A stretch of 64,000 bases of DNA. Source: CAISIP01 sp031396205. GTDB taxonomy: Bacteria; Pseudomonadota; Gammaproteobacteria; Burkholderiales; Burkholderiaceae_C. The notes beneath the pieces were generated by a model that saw only the letters and a list, made by a program, of their open reading frames with translations, had not been told where the DNA came from and searched no databases. Below, piece by piece: positions 44,094-53,815 of the stretch; position 1 is the first letter of the stretch, and every line of letters begins with the position of its first letter. The translations under genes and the position numbers were made by a program. The DNA is taken from contig JANNKH010000070.1 in the NCBI GenBank assembly GCA_031396205.1, positions 1 to 64,000 on the forward strand. Reading direction: 5' to 3'.

Positions 44094-46565
44094 ATGATGC
44101 AACGGCAATCCACCAGAAACAGGCGAACGCCGATCTCGTCGATGGCACTCATGGCAATCGTCGTTGCGCTGACAGCGTCATGCGGGCTATGGCTCGCTGC
44201 ACACTACCCGCTGGCGCCAATCTGGGCTGTCGGGGCATTCGTGGTTGTCGCCCTGATCGCCGGTTTGGCACCAATTTTGATACTGGCCAGTATGCCGGCA
44301 TGCGTCGCTGTGGTCGGATTCGCGCCTTGGACCGGCTGGATCACTTTCGAGGAATTCGACATGCTGGTGCTGGCCATGGCCGCCGGCGGCTACACCGGGC
44401 AGATCTGGCGTCATTTCGCCCGTCCAAACCGGACCGCGACGACGCGCGATCACCGCGCAATCGGGTGCTGGATTGCGTTGGGCCTGTTCGCGGGATCAAC
44501 GCTGTGGTCCATGGGGCGGGGCTTCGACGATGCCGGCGGCTTTTCATTCGGATGGTTTCAGGGCTACCACGAACCCATGAACAGCGTGCGGCTGGCCAAG
44601 AGCCTGTTTCTCGCCATGCTGCTTTTGCCGCTGTGGCGGCAGCTCCAGGCAGCGCAGCCTGAACAGACCGAACGTACCTTGTCCTTCGGGATGGCAACAG
44701 GTCTGTCAGCTGCCGCCCTGGCCGTTATGTGGGAGCGCACCGCCTTTACCGATCTGCTCAATTTTTCGGCAGACTACCGCACCTCTGGATTGTTCTGGGA
44801 AATGCATGTCGGTGGTGCGGCACTGGATGGCTTTCTCGCCCTCACCATGCCATTTGCGGTTCGCGAATTGCTGCAGGCCCGCACACCTTGGAAATGGTCC
44901 ATGGCCGCCGCAATGACAGCCGCGGGAGCCTACGCATGCCTAACCACATTTTCGCGCGGTGTCTACCTGGCGATTCCGGTCGGACTGGCGGTCATGCTGG
45001 CGCTGCGGACGCTGCAAGCGCGCCGTGCAAGGGTGGTTGGCCCATCGGTGTCACCGCCCACCCATGCCGCAACCATGCGACCAACCGCATGGTTGCCTGT
45101 TGCAGCGTTCGGTATCGGCGTGGCGTTGATGTTCCCAACCAGCGGCTACCGCGGTGCCATCGCTCTGCTCGCCATATTTGCGCTGATGCTGCCGTTGGCA
45201 GCCATGCTTCGACCAATGGCAGCTGGCGTGTGGTCGACCGGCACCGTCGCTGGCCTGCTTGCCGGGGTCGCCCTCGCTGGCGTGGCCCAGTTTCTGTACA
45301 AGGGGCCTTATGTTTTTTTTGGCCTTTCGATGGCGTTTGCCTGTGCCATGGTTCTGGCGCATCGACTACGTCGTGTGCTCCCCAGAATTGCGTTGCCCAT
45401 GGCGCTGGCTGGCTTCGTTACGGCGTTGATTGCGCTTGTGCTGGTGGCGTCGCATTGGGGCGGTACGACCGCGATGGGGCCCGCTGCGACGATGGCGTTT
45501 GTCGGCTACCTGATGCTATTGGCCGCGACAGCGACAATTCGTCCCTTGTGGCCTGAATCGAATCGACGGCAAGCTGGCGTGATCAGTGTCATGGTCCTGT
45601 TCTTCGCGATCACAGCGGTTTTCGGCGGCGGCGACTACATGGGGAGTCGTTTCGCCACCGGCAGCAGCGACCTGTCTGGCCGGTTCGCGCATTGGAGGCA
45701 GAGTGCCAACATGCTGATCGGCCAAGGGGACTGGACCCTGGGCAAAGGCGTTGGCCGTTTTCCCGCAAGCCATTTCCTGATCGGCGATCCCGGGGCGCAT
45801 CCGGGGGACTACCGATTGCTGCATGACGACAACAACCGTTTCGTGCGGTTGACGGGTGGTCTGCATACCAATGGATGGGGCGAGGTCTTTCGCCTGAGCC
45901 AGCGCGTCGAAATGCCCGGACCGCGGCCTAAGCTGCGAGCCCGCGTGCGAACCTCGGCAGAAATTGCCTTGAGTTTCGAAGTATGCGAGAAGCACCTGAT
46001 CTACAACGCCGCCTGTCTGATCCAACCCGTCAATCTGACGGCATCCCCTGGAAAATGGCAATCGATCGAGGTGCAACTCGATGGCGCCAGCGTCCAACGA
46101 GGCCAATGGTATGCTCCAAAGCTGATCGCATTCTCTGTGGCGATGAGTACGCTGGGAGGGCAGGTGGATCTCGACAATATCAGCCTGATCCGCGACGACG
46201 GCCGCGAACTATTGTCAAACGGCGACTTCGAGAACGAACTGGTGCACTGGTTCTCTTCCAGTGACCGACACCATCTACCATGGCATATCAAGAGCGTTTT
46301 CATGCATGTGTTGTTCGACCAGGGAATTGTCGGACTGGTGTTGTGGAGCCTGCTCTTGGCGGGCGCCCTGGTGCGACTGACGCTGGGCCGTGCAAGGGCC
46401 CATCCACTGGCTCCCGCCGTAGCGGCCAGCCTGGTGGGATTTGCCAGCGTTGGTCTATTCGACAGCCTGCTTGATGTGCCTCGTGTCGCCACGCTCTACT
46501 ATTGGATGCTTGGAGTGGCGTTGATGCTTCAGATTCCACCGCGGGCAGCGCTGCAGCGCGGGTGA
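44094..46565 (+). CDS. O-antigen ligase/polymerase-like protein with large periplasmic insert
   Basis: An 823-residue polytopic membrane protein, about twice the usual length for the O-antigen ligase/polymerase family. It has at least 12 hydrophobic segments. The family core is visible late: SGRFAHWRQSANML (528-541), LGKGVGRFPASHF (549-561) and, after a gap, HIKSVFMHVLFDQGIVGL (731-748). Between them about 170 residues (560-730) are soluble and look like a beta-sandwich carbohydrate-binding-type domain, ending LSNGDFENELVHWFSS. The loop falls in the periplasmic loop that holds the active site. It probably polymerises or ligates the EPS; the insert may bind the glycan. First of a plus-strand run of nine genes. 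Confidence 0.8.
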   Translation: MMQRQSTRNRRTPISSMALMAIVVALTASCGLWLAAHYPLAPIWAVGAFVVVALIAGLAPILILASMPACVAVVGFAPWTGWITFEEFDMLVLAMAAGGYTGQIWRHFARPNRTATTRDHRAIGCWIALGLFAGSTLWSMGRGFDDAGGFSFGWFQGYHEPMNSVRLAKSLFLAMLLLPLWRQLQAAQPEQTERTLSFGMATGLSAAALAVMWERTAFTDLLNFSADYRTSGLFWEMHVGGAALDGFLALTMPFAVRELLQARTPWKWSMAAAMTAAGAYACLTTFSRGVYLAIPVGLAVMLALRTLQARRARVVGPSVSPPTHAATMRPTAWLPVAAFGIGVALMFPTSGYRGAIALLAIFALMLPLAAMLRPMAAGVWSTGTVAGLLAGVALAGVAQFLYKGPYVFFGLSMAFACAMVLAHRLRRVLPRIALPMALAGFVTALIALVLVASHWGGTTAMGPAATMAFVGYLMLLAATATIRPLWPESNRRQAGVISVMVLFFAITAVFGGGDYMGSRFATGSSDLSGRFAHWRQSANMLIGQGDWTLGKGVGRFPASHFLIGDPGAHPGDYRLLHDDNNRFVRLTGGLHTNGWGEVFRLSQRVEMPGPRPKLRARVRTSAEIALSFEVCEKHLIYNAACLIQPVNLTASPGKWQSIEVQLDGASVQRGQWYAPKLIAFSVAMSTLGGQVDLDNISLIRDDGRELLSNGDFENELVHWFSSSDRHHLPWHIKSVFMHVLFDQGIVGLVLWSLLLAGALVRLTLGRARAHPLAPAVAASLVGFASVGLFDSLLDVPRVATLYYWMLGVALMLQIPPRAALQRG

Positions 46566-47747
46566 ATGACGCCGATGCGACGCCTTGTCCTGTTCGGATG
46601 CATGGTTGCAATGGCATTGCTGCTGGATCGGGAAGCACAAGCAGCAACCATACGGGTCGGGCCTCTTGAACGGGTGCAGACCATTGCGGACGCTGCGCGG
46701 CTGGCACAAGATGGCGATGTCGTCGAAATCAGTGCGGGCAGCTACCACGGCGATGTCGCCGTGTGGACGCAGAAGCGGCTGACCATTCGCGGCGCCGACA
46801 CCCGCACGGTATTGCATGCCGCCGGCAACAGTGCCGAGGGCAAGGCGATCTGGGTCATTCGGGACGGGGATATCACGGTATCGAATATCGAATTTCGCGG
46901 GGCTCGGGTCAGCGCCGCCAATGGCGCCGGCATCCGGTTCGAAAAGGGCAGGCTCACCGTGCTCGACTGCGCATTCATCGATAACCAGATCGGCATCCTC
47001 ACGGCCAATTTCCCGGATGCGGAACTGACCATCGAAAGAAGCCTGTTTGCGGATGCACCGGTGCTCGAACCGGCGCTACCCCACCTGCTCTATGTCGGGC
47101 ACATAGCATCGCTGCGGGTCATCGGCAGCCGGTTCCACGGCGGCAGGCGCGGGCATCTTCTGAAAAGCAGGGCGCGCATCAGCGATGTGCGCTACAACCT
47201 TCTCGTCGACGGCCCGGGTGGCAGCGCCTCGTACGAGGCGGATTTTCCCAACGGTGGCGACGTCACACTTGTGGGCAACGTCATTGCGCAGAGCAGCGCC
47301 TCCGAAAACCGGACCCTGGTCGCGTTCGGCGCCGAGGGAAACACCTGGCCACTGAGCCGGCTCAGACTGGTGCACAACACGCTGTATTCGGAGGGCGTCC
47401 TGCCCGCACGATTCCTGAATGTCTTCTATGACAAGTTCGCCATCAGACCCGACATCGTGACGCGCAACAATTTGCTGGTGGGGCCTGGTTCGATGTCCGG
47501 CTTTTCAGTCGACAGCCAAGGAGGGGATCACCAGGTGTCCCATAACGCCGTGCACAATCCGTCCGCAATGGATTTCACGCTGGCGGATCGTTCCTTGTCG
47601 GTGGATGGCTTGGGCGGCAAAGACTCGGCCTTGGAAAGCCTTCAGCCGCGTCTGGAGCACTTGGAACCTGGCAGATTGACTCCGCTAGCCGGTCGCACGC
47701 GCTGGGTGCCGGGAGCCATTCAGGCGACTTCCACGAGCGGGCGCTGA
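46566..47747 (+). CDS. Secreted parallel beta-helix protein
   Basis: A 393-residue protein with a signal peptide (RRLVLFGCMVAMALLL, cleavage likely after AQA, about residue 26) followed by a right-handed beta-helix pattern: repeated short strands with turns such as ERVQTIADAARLAQDGDVVEI, ITVSNIEFRGA, LTVLDCAFIDN, VTLVGNVIAQS, typical of pectin-lyase-fold proteins. No catalytic motif is obvious. Located directly after the ligase stop and before the acetylation pair, like alginate AlgG/AlgK-type neighbours, it may bind, epimerise or cleave the polymer in the periplasm. ATG 46566 or 46575 may be used. Confidence 0.75.
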   Translation: MTPMRRLVLFGCMVAMALLLDREAQAATIRVGPLERVQTIADAARLAQDGDVVEISAGSYHGDVAVWTQKRLTIRGADTRTVLHAAGNSAEGKAIWVIRDGDITVSNIEFRGARVSAANGAGIRFEKGRLTVLDCAFIDNQIGILTANFPDAELTIERSLFADAPVLEPALPHLLYVGHIASLRVIGSRFHGGRRGHLLKSRARISDVRYNLLVDGPGGSASYEADFPNGGDVTLVGNVIAQSSASENRTLVAFGAEGNTWPLSRLRLVHNTLYSEGVLPARFLNVFYDKFAIRPDIVTRNNLLVGPGSMSGFSVDSQGGDHQVSHNAVHNPSAMDFTLADRSLSVDGLGGKDSALESLQPRLEHLEPGRLTPLAGRTRWVPGAIQATSTSGR

Positions 47748-47775
47748 GCCAGTCAACCGCGTCAACCGCAGCGAC

Positions 47776-49320
47776 ATGCTTTTCAATTCCTATGCGTTTT
47801 TGCTGGTGTTTCTGCCGATCACCGTTGCAGGCTATTTCATTGCGGGCCGGCATGGCAAGGGCCTGGGAGCGGCCTGGCTGGCGGTCTGCTCGTTGTTCTT
47901 TTACGCCTGGTGGGATTACCGTTACGTAGGTTTGCTGCTGGCCTCGATCGGTGGCAATTACATTGCCGGCGGCTTCATCGCCAGGCACGCGATGCGCAAG
48001 AAAGGCAAATGGGGGCTCGCCTTGGCCGTGATCGCAAATCTCTCGCTGCTTGGCTACTACAAGTACGCAGATTTCTTCCTGGCCAGCAGCAATGCATTGC
48101 TGGGAACCGATTGGCCTGCGTTGGCGATCATTCTTCCGATTGGTATTTCGTTCTTCACCTTCACCCAGATCGCATTCTTGGCCGATGCCTATGTCGGCAA
48201 GGTATCGGAATACCGATTTACCTACTACCTGCTGTTTGTCACCTATTTCCCGCACCTGATCGCCGGCCCGGTGCTGCACCACAGGGAAATGATGCCCCAG
48301 TTCGATGACGATCGGAACTACCGGCCGCATCTGGAGAACTTTGCTGTCGGCCTAACGATCTTCGCCATCGGGTTGGCCAAGAAAGTTCTGATTGCGGACA
48401 ATTTGGCGGGCTACGCGACACCCGTGTTTTCTCCCCTCGCTGATACGCCGACGCTGTTTGTCGCTTGGGGCGGCGCATTGGCCTACACGTTCCAGCTTTA
48501 TTTTGATTTTTCGGGCTATTCGGACATGGCCATCGGCCTGTCCCGGATCTTTGGCGTACGCCTGCCGCTCAATTTCAATTCACCGTACAAGTCCTGCAAT
48601 ATTTCCGAGTTCTGGCGCCGTTGGCACATGACCTTGTCCCGCTTTCTGCGCGACTACCTGTACATTCCCCTGGGCGGGAATCGGCACGGTCGACTCCGGC
48701 GACAAGCCAATCTGATGACCACCATGGTGCTGGGTGGCCTGTGGCATGGAGCCGGGTGGAACTTTGTTGTGTGGGGAGCGCTTCATGGCGCCTATCTGGT
48801 CATCCACCATGCCTGGAACGAGGTCAGCCGACGCATCCCAATCCCCTGGGGATCGCACCTCGGAAAACCATTGGGAATCATCGTCACGTTCTTGTCCGTG
48901 GTCGTGGCATGGGTCTACTTCCGGTCACCCGACATGGAAACCGCCAATCGCATCGTCTTGGGCATGTTTGGAGCCTGGGGCGCCGCAATTCCGGATGCGA
49001 TCCTGTCCCAGATCGGCCAGGTTCGGGTCGTTCTTGAATCACTGGGCATCACCAGTTACCTCGGGGGCGGGAGCACCTTCGTGGAAACCTGGGGCTGGAT
49101 CACCGTCGGGGCGCTGATCGCGTTCCTCGCTCCCAATACACAGGAAATCATGGCACGTTTCGAACCCGCACTGCCCAACGAAAATGCAACGCTGCAACAA
49201 GTGGCGCGTGGACCCTTCTGGGCTCCCCGGCGAAGCCACGCAGTATGGATCGGGCTCCTGTTCGCCTGCGGTGCGTTGGCGCTGAGCCGCCCGACCGAGT
49301 TTCTCTATTTTCAATTTTGA
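47776..49320 (+). CDS. MBOAT O-acyltransferase (AlgI-like)
   Basis: Membrane-bound O-acyltransferase of 514 residues that moves acetyl groups across the inner membrane for polysaccharide O-acetylation. Seen: many hydrophobic segments, YFDFSGYSDMAIGLSRI, EFWRRWHMTLSRFLRDYLYIPLGG split around His284, and the invariant His in GGLWHGAGWNF (His324) with a second in GALHG (His337). The stop overlaps the start of the next gene by one base (TGATG), so it is co-translated with its SGNH partner, as in alginate and other acetylation systems. Confidence 0.93.
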   Translation: MLFNSYAFLLVFLPITVAGYFIAGRHGKGLGAAWLAVCSLFFYAWWDYRYVGLLLASIGGNYIAGGFIARHAMRKKGKWGLALAVIANLSLLGYYKYADFFLASSNALLGTDWPALAIILPIGISFFTFTQIAFLADAYVGKVSEYRFTYYLLFVTYFPHLIAGPVLHHREMMPQFDDDRNYRPHLENFAVGLTIFAIGLAKKVLIADNLAGYATPVFSPLADTPTLFVAWGGALAYTFQLYFDFSGYSDMAIGLSRIFGVRLPLNFNSPYKSCNISEFWRRWHMTLSRFLRDYLYIPLGGNRHGRLRRQANLMTTMVLGGLWHGAGWNFVVWGALHGAYLVIHHAWNEVSRRIPIPWGSHLGKPLGIIVTFLSVVVAWVYFRSPDMETANRIVLGMFGAWGAAIPDAILSQIGQVRVVLESLGITSYLGGGSTFVETWGWITVGALIAFLAPNTQEIMARFEPALPNENATLQQVARGPFWAPRRSHAVWIGLLFACGALALSRPTEFLYFQF

Positions 49321-50540
49321 TGAAGCCGCACGCGCCGCGCTCCGTCTGGGCGACCTACCTGCGCTGGATGTTCATGACCGTGGCTCTGACCATTTCGGCC
49401 ACCGGAGCGTTCAACGTTCTGATGGATCCGATGGGTGTGTTTCCTTCACCCCGCATCTCGGGTATCAACGCGGTCAAGCCGTTCCTCGATCACCATCGCG
49501 AATTAACCCGCTACCAGGGCGCGCTGCGTATTTGTCCCGGTACCGGCATTTTTGGCAACTCACGCGCCGGGATCGGCCTGGATCCGGATTCCCCGGTCCT
49601 CGCTGCGCGGGGGCTTTCGGCCTACAACCATGCGGTTCCGGGCACCGGGGGCAGGACCATCTACCAGCAGATCCTGTGGCTGCAAGCCACAGGATGCCTG
49701 CCTGGGACTGCGCTGCTGGGTGTCGATTTTTTCGATTTTTTCGGTGGTTCGGTGCCCAAACCGCTGCCGACGCTGACGACAGATCCGCCGCCCCGACGAG
49801 ATTCGCAATTCTTGGCTGAATCGGTATTCTCGACATCAGGACTCGTCGACAGCCTGTCGATGTTGTGGCTGCAGCGCGCCAAGTACCCGTCGATTTTGAC
49901 CGAGCGGGGATTCAATCCCTTGTTGAGCTACATCCCGGAAATCGAGACCGGCGGCCACTACGCGTTGTTCCGGCAACGCGCGACAGAGAACGTTCGCAGC
50001 TGGACGCGAAAGCCCAAGCAGTTGCGTCCGCAAGACGGTGCCGTATCGGACGATGAAGTGATGCTGGAGGCGTCGATCAAGCGGCTGCTAACGCAAGGCA
50101 GCACAGTACACATCATCATTTATCCCTATCACGCCCAATTTCGCATGTTGATGGAACGGCTTGGAATGGGTGACCTGTTCTCGGCCTGGAAGCGTCAGGT
50201 GCTGGCTAGTGCGGAGCGCCTGTCCAGCCAAGGAGGCACGATCGCGGTCTGGGACTTCAGCGGCATCTCCGAGGAGACTTTGGAACCCATTCCGGTGCGA
50301 TCGGACCGGCGGACCCATCTGCGTTATTACTGGGAAGCGGGACATTTCAAGAAAGAACTGGGCGACAAGATATGGGCCCGGATACTCGGTCAAGATAGCA
50401 GTTTCGGCGTCCGGCTCGACGCAGGGATGATCGACCGGTGGCTTGCCGATGACCAGCAGCGCGTGCGACTGCTACTGGATACTCCATCTGCATTACGGGA
50501 CGAGGTAATCGACGTCATCGGCAGCGTGGAGGGAAAATAG
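49320..50540 (+). CDS. SGNH-hydrolase-like O-acetyltransferase partner (AlgJ/AlgX-type)
   Basis: A 406-residue protein with an N-terminal membrane anchor (about residues 14-34) and a periplasmic SGNH-like domain: FGNSRAG with Ser81 in the GDS-type position and a late HFKKELGDKIW segment in the position of the catalytic His block. It likely takes acetyl from the MBOAT protein and puts it on the EPS. ATG 49320 overlaps the MBOAT stop. The motif is GNS rather than GDS and the Asp/His pair is less certain, so activity should not be assumed. Confidence 0.78.
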   Translation: MKPHAPRSVWATYLRWMFMTVALTISATGAFNVLMDPMGVFPSPRISGINAVKPFLDHHRELTRYQGALRICPGTGIFGNSRAGIGLDPDSPVLAARGLSAYNHAVPGTGGRTIYQQILWLQATGCLPGTALLGVDFFDFFGGSVPKPLPTLTTDPPPRRDSQFLAESVFSTSGLVDSLSMLWLQRAKYPSILTERGFNPLLSYIPEIETGGHYALFRQRATENVRSWTRKPKQLRPQDGAVSDDEVMLEASIKRLLTQGSTVHIIIYPYHAQFRMLMERLGMGDLFSAWKRQVLASAERLSSQGGTIAVWDFSGISEETLEPIPVRSDRRTHLRYYWEAGHFKKELGDKIWARILGQDSSFGVRLDAGMIDRWLADDQQRVRLLLDTPSALRDEVIDVIGSVEGK

Positions 50541-50631
50541 CAGACATGGCCGCGCCAAATGCCGTTGTCGAACGACGCACGTTGGCTCGACGCATGCCGC
50601 CTCGAAACGCTCCCAGAAAAGTGACCCCCTG

Positions 50632-51594
50632 ATGATGGACGTATTTCTCACGGTCGATGTCGAGGTCTGGTGTGATGGCTGGAAGGATATCGATGCCAAG
50701 TTTCCTGCCGCATTCCAGCGCTACATGTACGGACGCACGGCGCGCGGTGACTATGGGTTGCCCTATCAGATCAAGGTTTTTCAGGAGCATGGTCTGACCG
50801 GCGTCTTCTTTGTCGAGCCCTTGTTTTCCAGCAGATTCGGTGTCGAGCCGCTGGCCGAGGTTGTCCACATGCTTTCCGCGGGCGGACAGGAGGTGCAGTT
50901 GCACCTCCATACGGAGTGGGTCGATGAGGCCAGGCAAGCCCTGCTGGATGGTGCGCCCGGCAAACGCCAGCATTTGCGTTTCTTCAGCCTGCAGGATCAG
51001 ATCGCGTTGATACGGGTCGGTCAGCGATTGCTGCGCGAGGCAGGAGCAGCGTCGCCCAACGCATTCCGGGCCGGCAGTTTCGGACTGAACCAGGACACGC
51101 TGAAGGCTCTGGTCGCGTGTGGCATTCACATCGACAGCAGCTACAACGCCAGCATGAACGGCATGGCCAGCGGAATTTCGCCGTCCCGACCGTTGTTGGA
51201 CGTGACACGCATGGCCGGTCTGCACGAGGTGCCGATGACCGTTTTTCATGATGGCCTTGGGCGACTGCGGCATGCACAACTGACCGCATGTTCGTCCTCC
51301 GAGATCGAATCGCTGCTTTGGAGCTCGCTGGAAACGGGACGCAAGAGCTTTGTGCTGCTCTTGCATAACTTCGAGTTGCTCGATCCGTCGATGACCAGAC
51401 CGGACATGATCGTCGTCAGGCGATTCCATCGTTTGTGCGAGTTTTTGAATCGCCATCGTGACTCTTTTCAGGTCCGGGGTTTTCGCGACTGGCCCGCTCC
51501 CGCGCAAGATGGGTACAGTCCGATGCTGAGCGCTCCATTCTGGGCTACCGGCCGGCGACTGATCGAACAAGCCTATCGCAGGGGCCTGGGCTGA
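50632..51594 (+). CDS. Polysaccharide deacetylase-like protein (2)
   Basis: A 320-residue NodB-homology protein. It begins with a deacetylase-type first strand, FLTVDVEVWCD (Asp9, Glu11), and has QLHLHTEW for the metal-binding His pair, FRAGSFGL and LLLHNFELL. The arrangement (DVE rather than TFDDG) resembles the subgroup of deacetylases found in EPS loci. Cytoplasmic or exported location is unclear; no signal peptide. The 91-base gap before it shows no good promoter, so it may be in the same transcript. Confidence 0.8.
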   Translation: MMDVFLTVDVEVWCDGWKDIDAKFPAAFQRYMYGRTARGDYGLPYQIKVFQEHGLTGVFFVEPLFSSRFGVEPLAEVVHMLSAGGQEVQLHLHTEWVDEARQALLDGAPGKRQHLRFFSLQDQIALIRVGQRLLREAGAASPNAFRAGSFGLNQDTLKALVACGIHIDSSYNASMNGMASGISPSRPLLDVTRMAGLHEVPMTVFHDGLGRLRHAQLTACSSSEIESLLWSSLETGRKSFVLLLHNFELLDPSMTRPDMIVVRRFHRLCEFLNRHRDSFQVRGFRDWPAPAQDGYSPMLSAPFWATGRRLIEQAYRRGLG

Positions 51595-51649
51595 GTCGAA
51601 TCGACCAGATCCTTTCCAGCCCGAACACACACCTTTTGCCACCTGCACC

Positions 51650-52633
51650 ATGGTTCCCATCAGACCCGCACTGTCGATCCTGTCGCCTGCCTCGCAGCGG
51701 GCCCGGTTGTCCATACTCCTGTTTCATCGGGTACAACCCCAACCCGACAGCATTTTTCCAGGGGATGTCGACGAGCGCCAGTTCAACGAAATGATGGGCT
51801 GGGTCAAGAGTTGGTGCAACGTCTTGCCACTGGATGAGGCTGTGGATCGCCTCAAGGACGGGAGATTGCCCGCGCGAGCCGCAGCCATCACATTCGACGA
51901 CGGCTATGCGGACAACCATGATGTCGCCCTGCCCATCCTGCAACGCCATGGGCTGACGGCCACGTTCTTCGTGGCCACCGCGTATCTGAACGGCGGACGC
52001 ATGTGGAACGACACCGTGATCGAAGCGGTGCGACATTGCGCAGCAGGTGAACTCGACCTGCGCGGGCTCGCGCGTCTGCAGGATCGTGCAACGGCCCGCT
52101 GGTCGCTCGAATCGCCTGCGACGCGCAGTCATGCGATCGCCGGGGTCATTGGCCGGATCAAGTACGAGCCTGCGCCGTTGCGACAGGAGCTTGCAGATGC
52201 TACTGCCCGGATTGCCGGAGTGGTGCTACCGACCAACCTGATGATGACCAGCCAACAGGTACTGGGGCTAAAACGGGCGGGCATGCAGATTGGCGCTCAC
52301 ACGCACACCCATCCGATTCTTGCGCGCCTGGATTCAGACATCGCGCGCGAGGAAATCCTGCGCAACAAGTCCGAACTACAGACACTGATCGGCGAGCCCG
52401 TGACCCTGTTCGCATACCCCAACGGCAGGCCCGGTCTGGATTACAACGCGACCAATGTGCAGATCGTTCGCAGCCTGGGGTTTGCCGCCGCTGTTTCCAC
52501 CGCCACCGGCGCGGCCGGACGCGATACCGACATGTTCCAGCTGCCGCGCTTCACACCATGGGACCGCACACGCACGCGCTTCGGCATGCGCTTTGCCGCG
52601 AACTTGCTGCGCGATCCTCAGATCGTCAAATGA
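51650..52633 (+). CDS. NodB-type polysaccharide deacetylase (3)
   Basis: A 327-residue deacetylase with LLFHRVQP, motif 1 AITFDDGYADN (TFDDG 81-85) and motif 2 GAHTHTHPIL, then LFAYPNGRPG. All metal and catalytic positions look intact, so it is the most canonical of the three deacetylases here. Its stop overlaps the start of the next FemAB-like gene (ATGA). This coupling suggests a product of deacetylation, a free amine, is then acylated by the next enzyme. That order is inference. Confidence 0.9.
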   Translation: MVPIRPALSILSPASQRARLSILLFHRVQPQPDSIFPGDVDERQFNEMMGWVKSWCNVLPLDEAVDRLKDGRLPARAAAITFDDGYADNHDVALPILQRHGLTATFFVATAYLNGGRMWNDTVIEAVRHCAAGELDLRGLARLQDRATARWSLESPATRSHAIAGVIGRIKYEPAPLRQELADATARIAGVVLPTNLMMTSQQVLGLKRAGMQIGAHTHTHPILARLDSDIAREEILRNKSELQTLIGEPVTLFAYPNGRPGLDYNATNVQIVRSLGFAAAVSTATGAAGRDTDMFQLPRFTPWDRTRTRFGMRFAANLLRDPQIVK

Positions 52634-53805
52634 AGGCCGGCCTGATGGTGGACACGACGGTCCAAGCACCGACAACGGCCACTCCGCTGCGGATCATGTC
52701 GTTGCAATTGCCAGCCGATATGCTGCAGCTGCGGCCCTGTGTCGCCGAGTTGGAGTCCGTTCTGCGCGTCATCATTTCGGAGGCCGGTTGTGCCAAAAGC
52801 GGACAGTTCTCGGTATTCGCGGCGGACAGGCAATCCGCCACCCATCTGCTGACACCCTGGCTGGCACAAACCTTGCCACTGCCGCTGCGGTTTGGCGAGA
52901 AAATCCTGCGATCGATCCGCATTCCGGCCATCCGGCTGACGCCTTTGGCACCCCACGGTGTCATGGCCGAGTCCGATGCGGTTGCACTGCTGCGCTGGCT
53001 ACGGGAACATCAGGCCGATCGCGCGATCGTGCTGACAGACGTGCCCACCAATACCGCGCTTTATGCTGGTTTGTCGCAGGCTGAATCGATGGGCTACATG
53101 CTGATCAAGAACGATCCGGATACCCATCTCCAGCACCGGTTTCGCGGCAGTTTCGTGGATTTTTTCGCGGAACTGGCCACCAAGTATCGAACCCAATTGC
53201 GCAAGAAGGAGAAGACCTTTGGTGAGCGGCTCGGGACCGCCTTCGTGTTGAACGAATACCGCTTGCCCGACGAGGTCAAGCCGTTCCTGGATGCGGCGAA
53301 CGCCATCAACCGGCAGACCTACCAGTTTCGCCTGTTCGGCGAGTCGGTCGACAACGACGACGCCAGCGTGGCGTCCGGTCGTCGAGCAGCGTTGGCCGGG
53401 GCGTTTCGCTCCTTCATCCTGTGGCATGGTGATATCCCGTTGTGTTTCATCCTGGGGCACCAGCGTGCCGACGGAACCTATGAGCACCGCCAGACCGGTT
53501 ATGACCCTGCCTGGCGCGATATTGCGCCGGGTATCGTCTGCAATCTGCTGATGCTTCGGCACCTGTATGCGGTGGATCGCCCCATGCTGCTCGATTTCGG
53601 CAGCGGTGATGCCGACTACAAGCGGCTGTTTTCGAACGAATCGTGCATGACAGCCAATCCGGTACTGGTTCCGCGACGGCCCCGCTACATGCTGGCGGTC
53701 TGGACATTCAGGTTTTTCGATACCGCCAATGCGCTTGCCGTGCGAACGCTCCAGAAGCTGGGCCTCAAGGAATGGATCAAGCGCCAGCTCCGCCGCGCCA
53801 ATTGA
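52630..53805 (+). CDS. FemAB/BioF2-like GNAT acyltransferase
   Basis: A 391-residue twin-GNAT protein: RGSFVDFFAELATKYRTQLRKKEKTFGERLG is the basic middle segment (given here in two parts: residues about 175-190 and 190-205), and the second lobe shows FILGHQRADGTYEHRQTGYDPAWRDIAPG and DFGSGDADYKRLFSN. ATG 52630 is used because it overlaps the previous stop. Similar in design to the two other FemAB-like proteins of the window, but not a near-identical copy. Likely transfers an acyl or amino-acyl group to an amino sugar or precursor. Confidence 0.83.
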   Translation: MKAGLMVDTTVQAPTTATPLRIMSLQLPADMLQLRPCVAELESVLRVIISEAGCAKSGQFSVFAADRQSATHLLTPWLAQTLPLPLRFGEKILRSIRIPAIRLTPLAPHGVMAESDAVALLRWLREHQADRAIVLTDVPTNTALYAGLSQAESMGYMLIKNDPDTHLQHRFRGSFVDFFAELATKYRTQLRKKEKTFGERLGTAFVLNEYRLPDEVKPFLDAANAINRQTYQFRLFGESVDNDDASVASGRRAALAGAFRSFILWHGDIPLCFILGHQRADGTYEHRQTGYDPAWRDIAPGIVCNLLMLRHLYAVDRPMLLDFGSGDADYKRLFSNESCMTANPVLVPRRPRYMLAVWTFRFFDTANALAVRTLQKLGLKEWIKRQLRRAN

Positions 53806-53815
53806 TTCGACCGAC

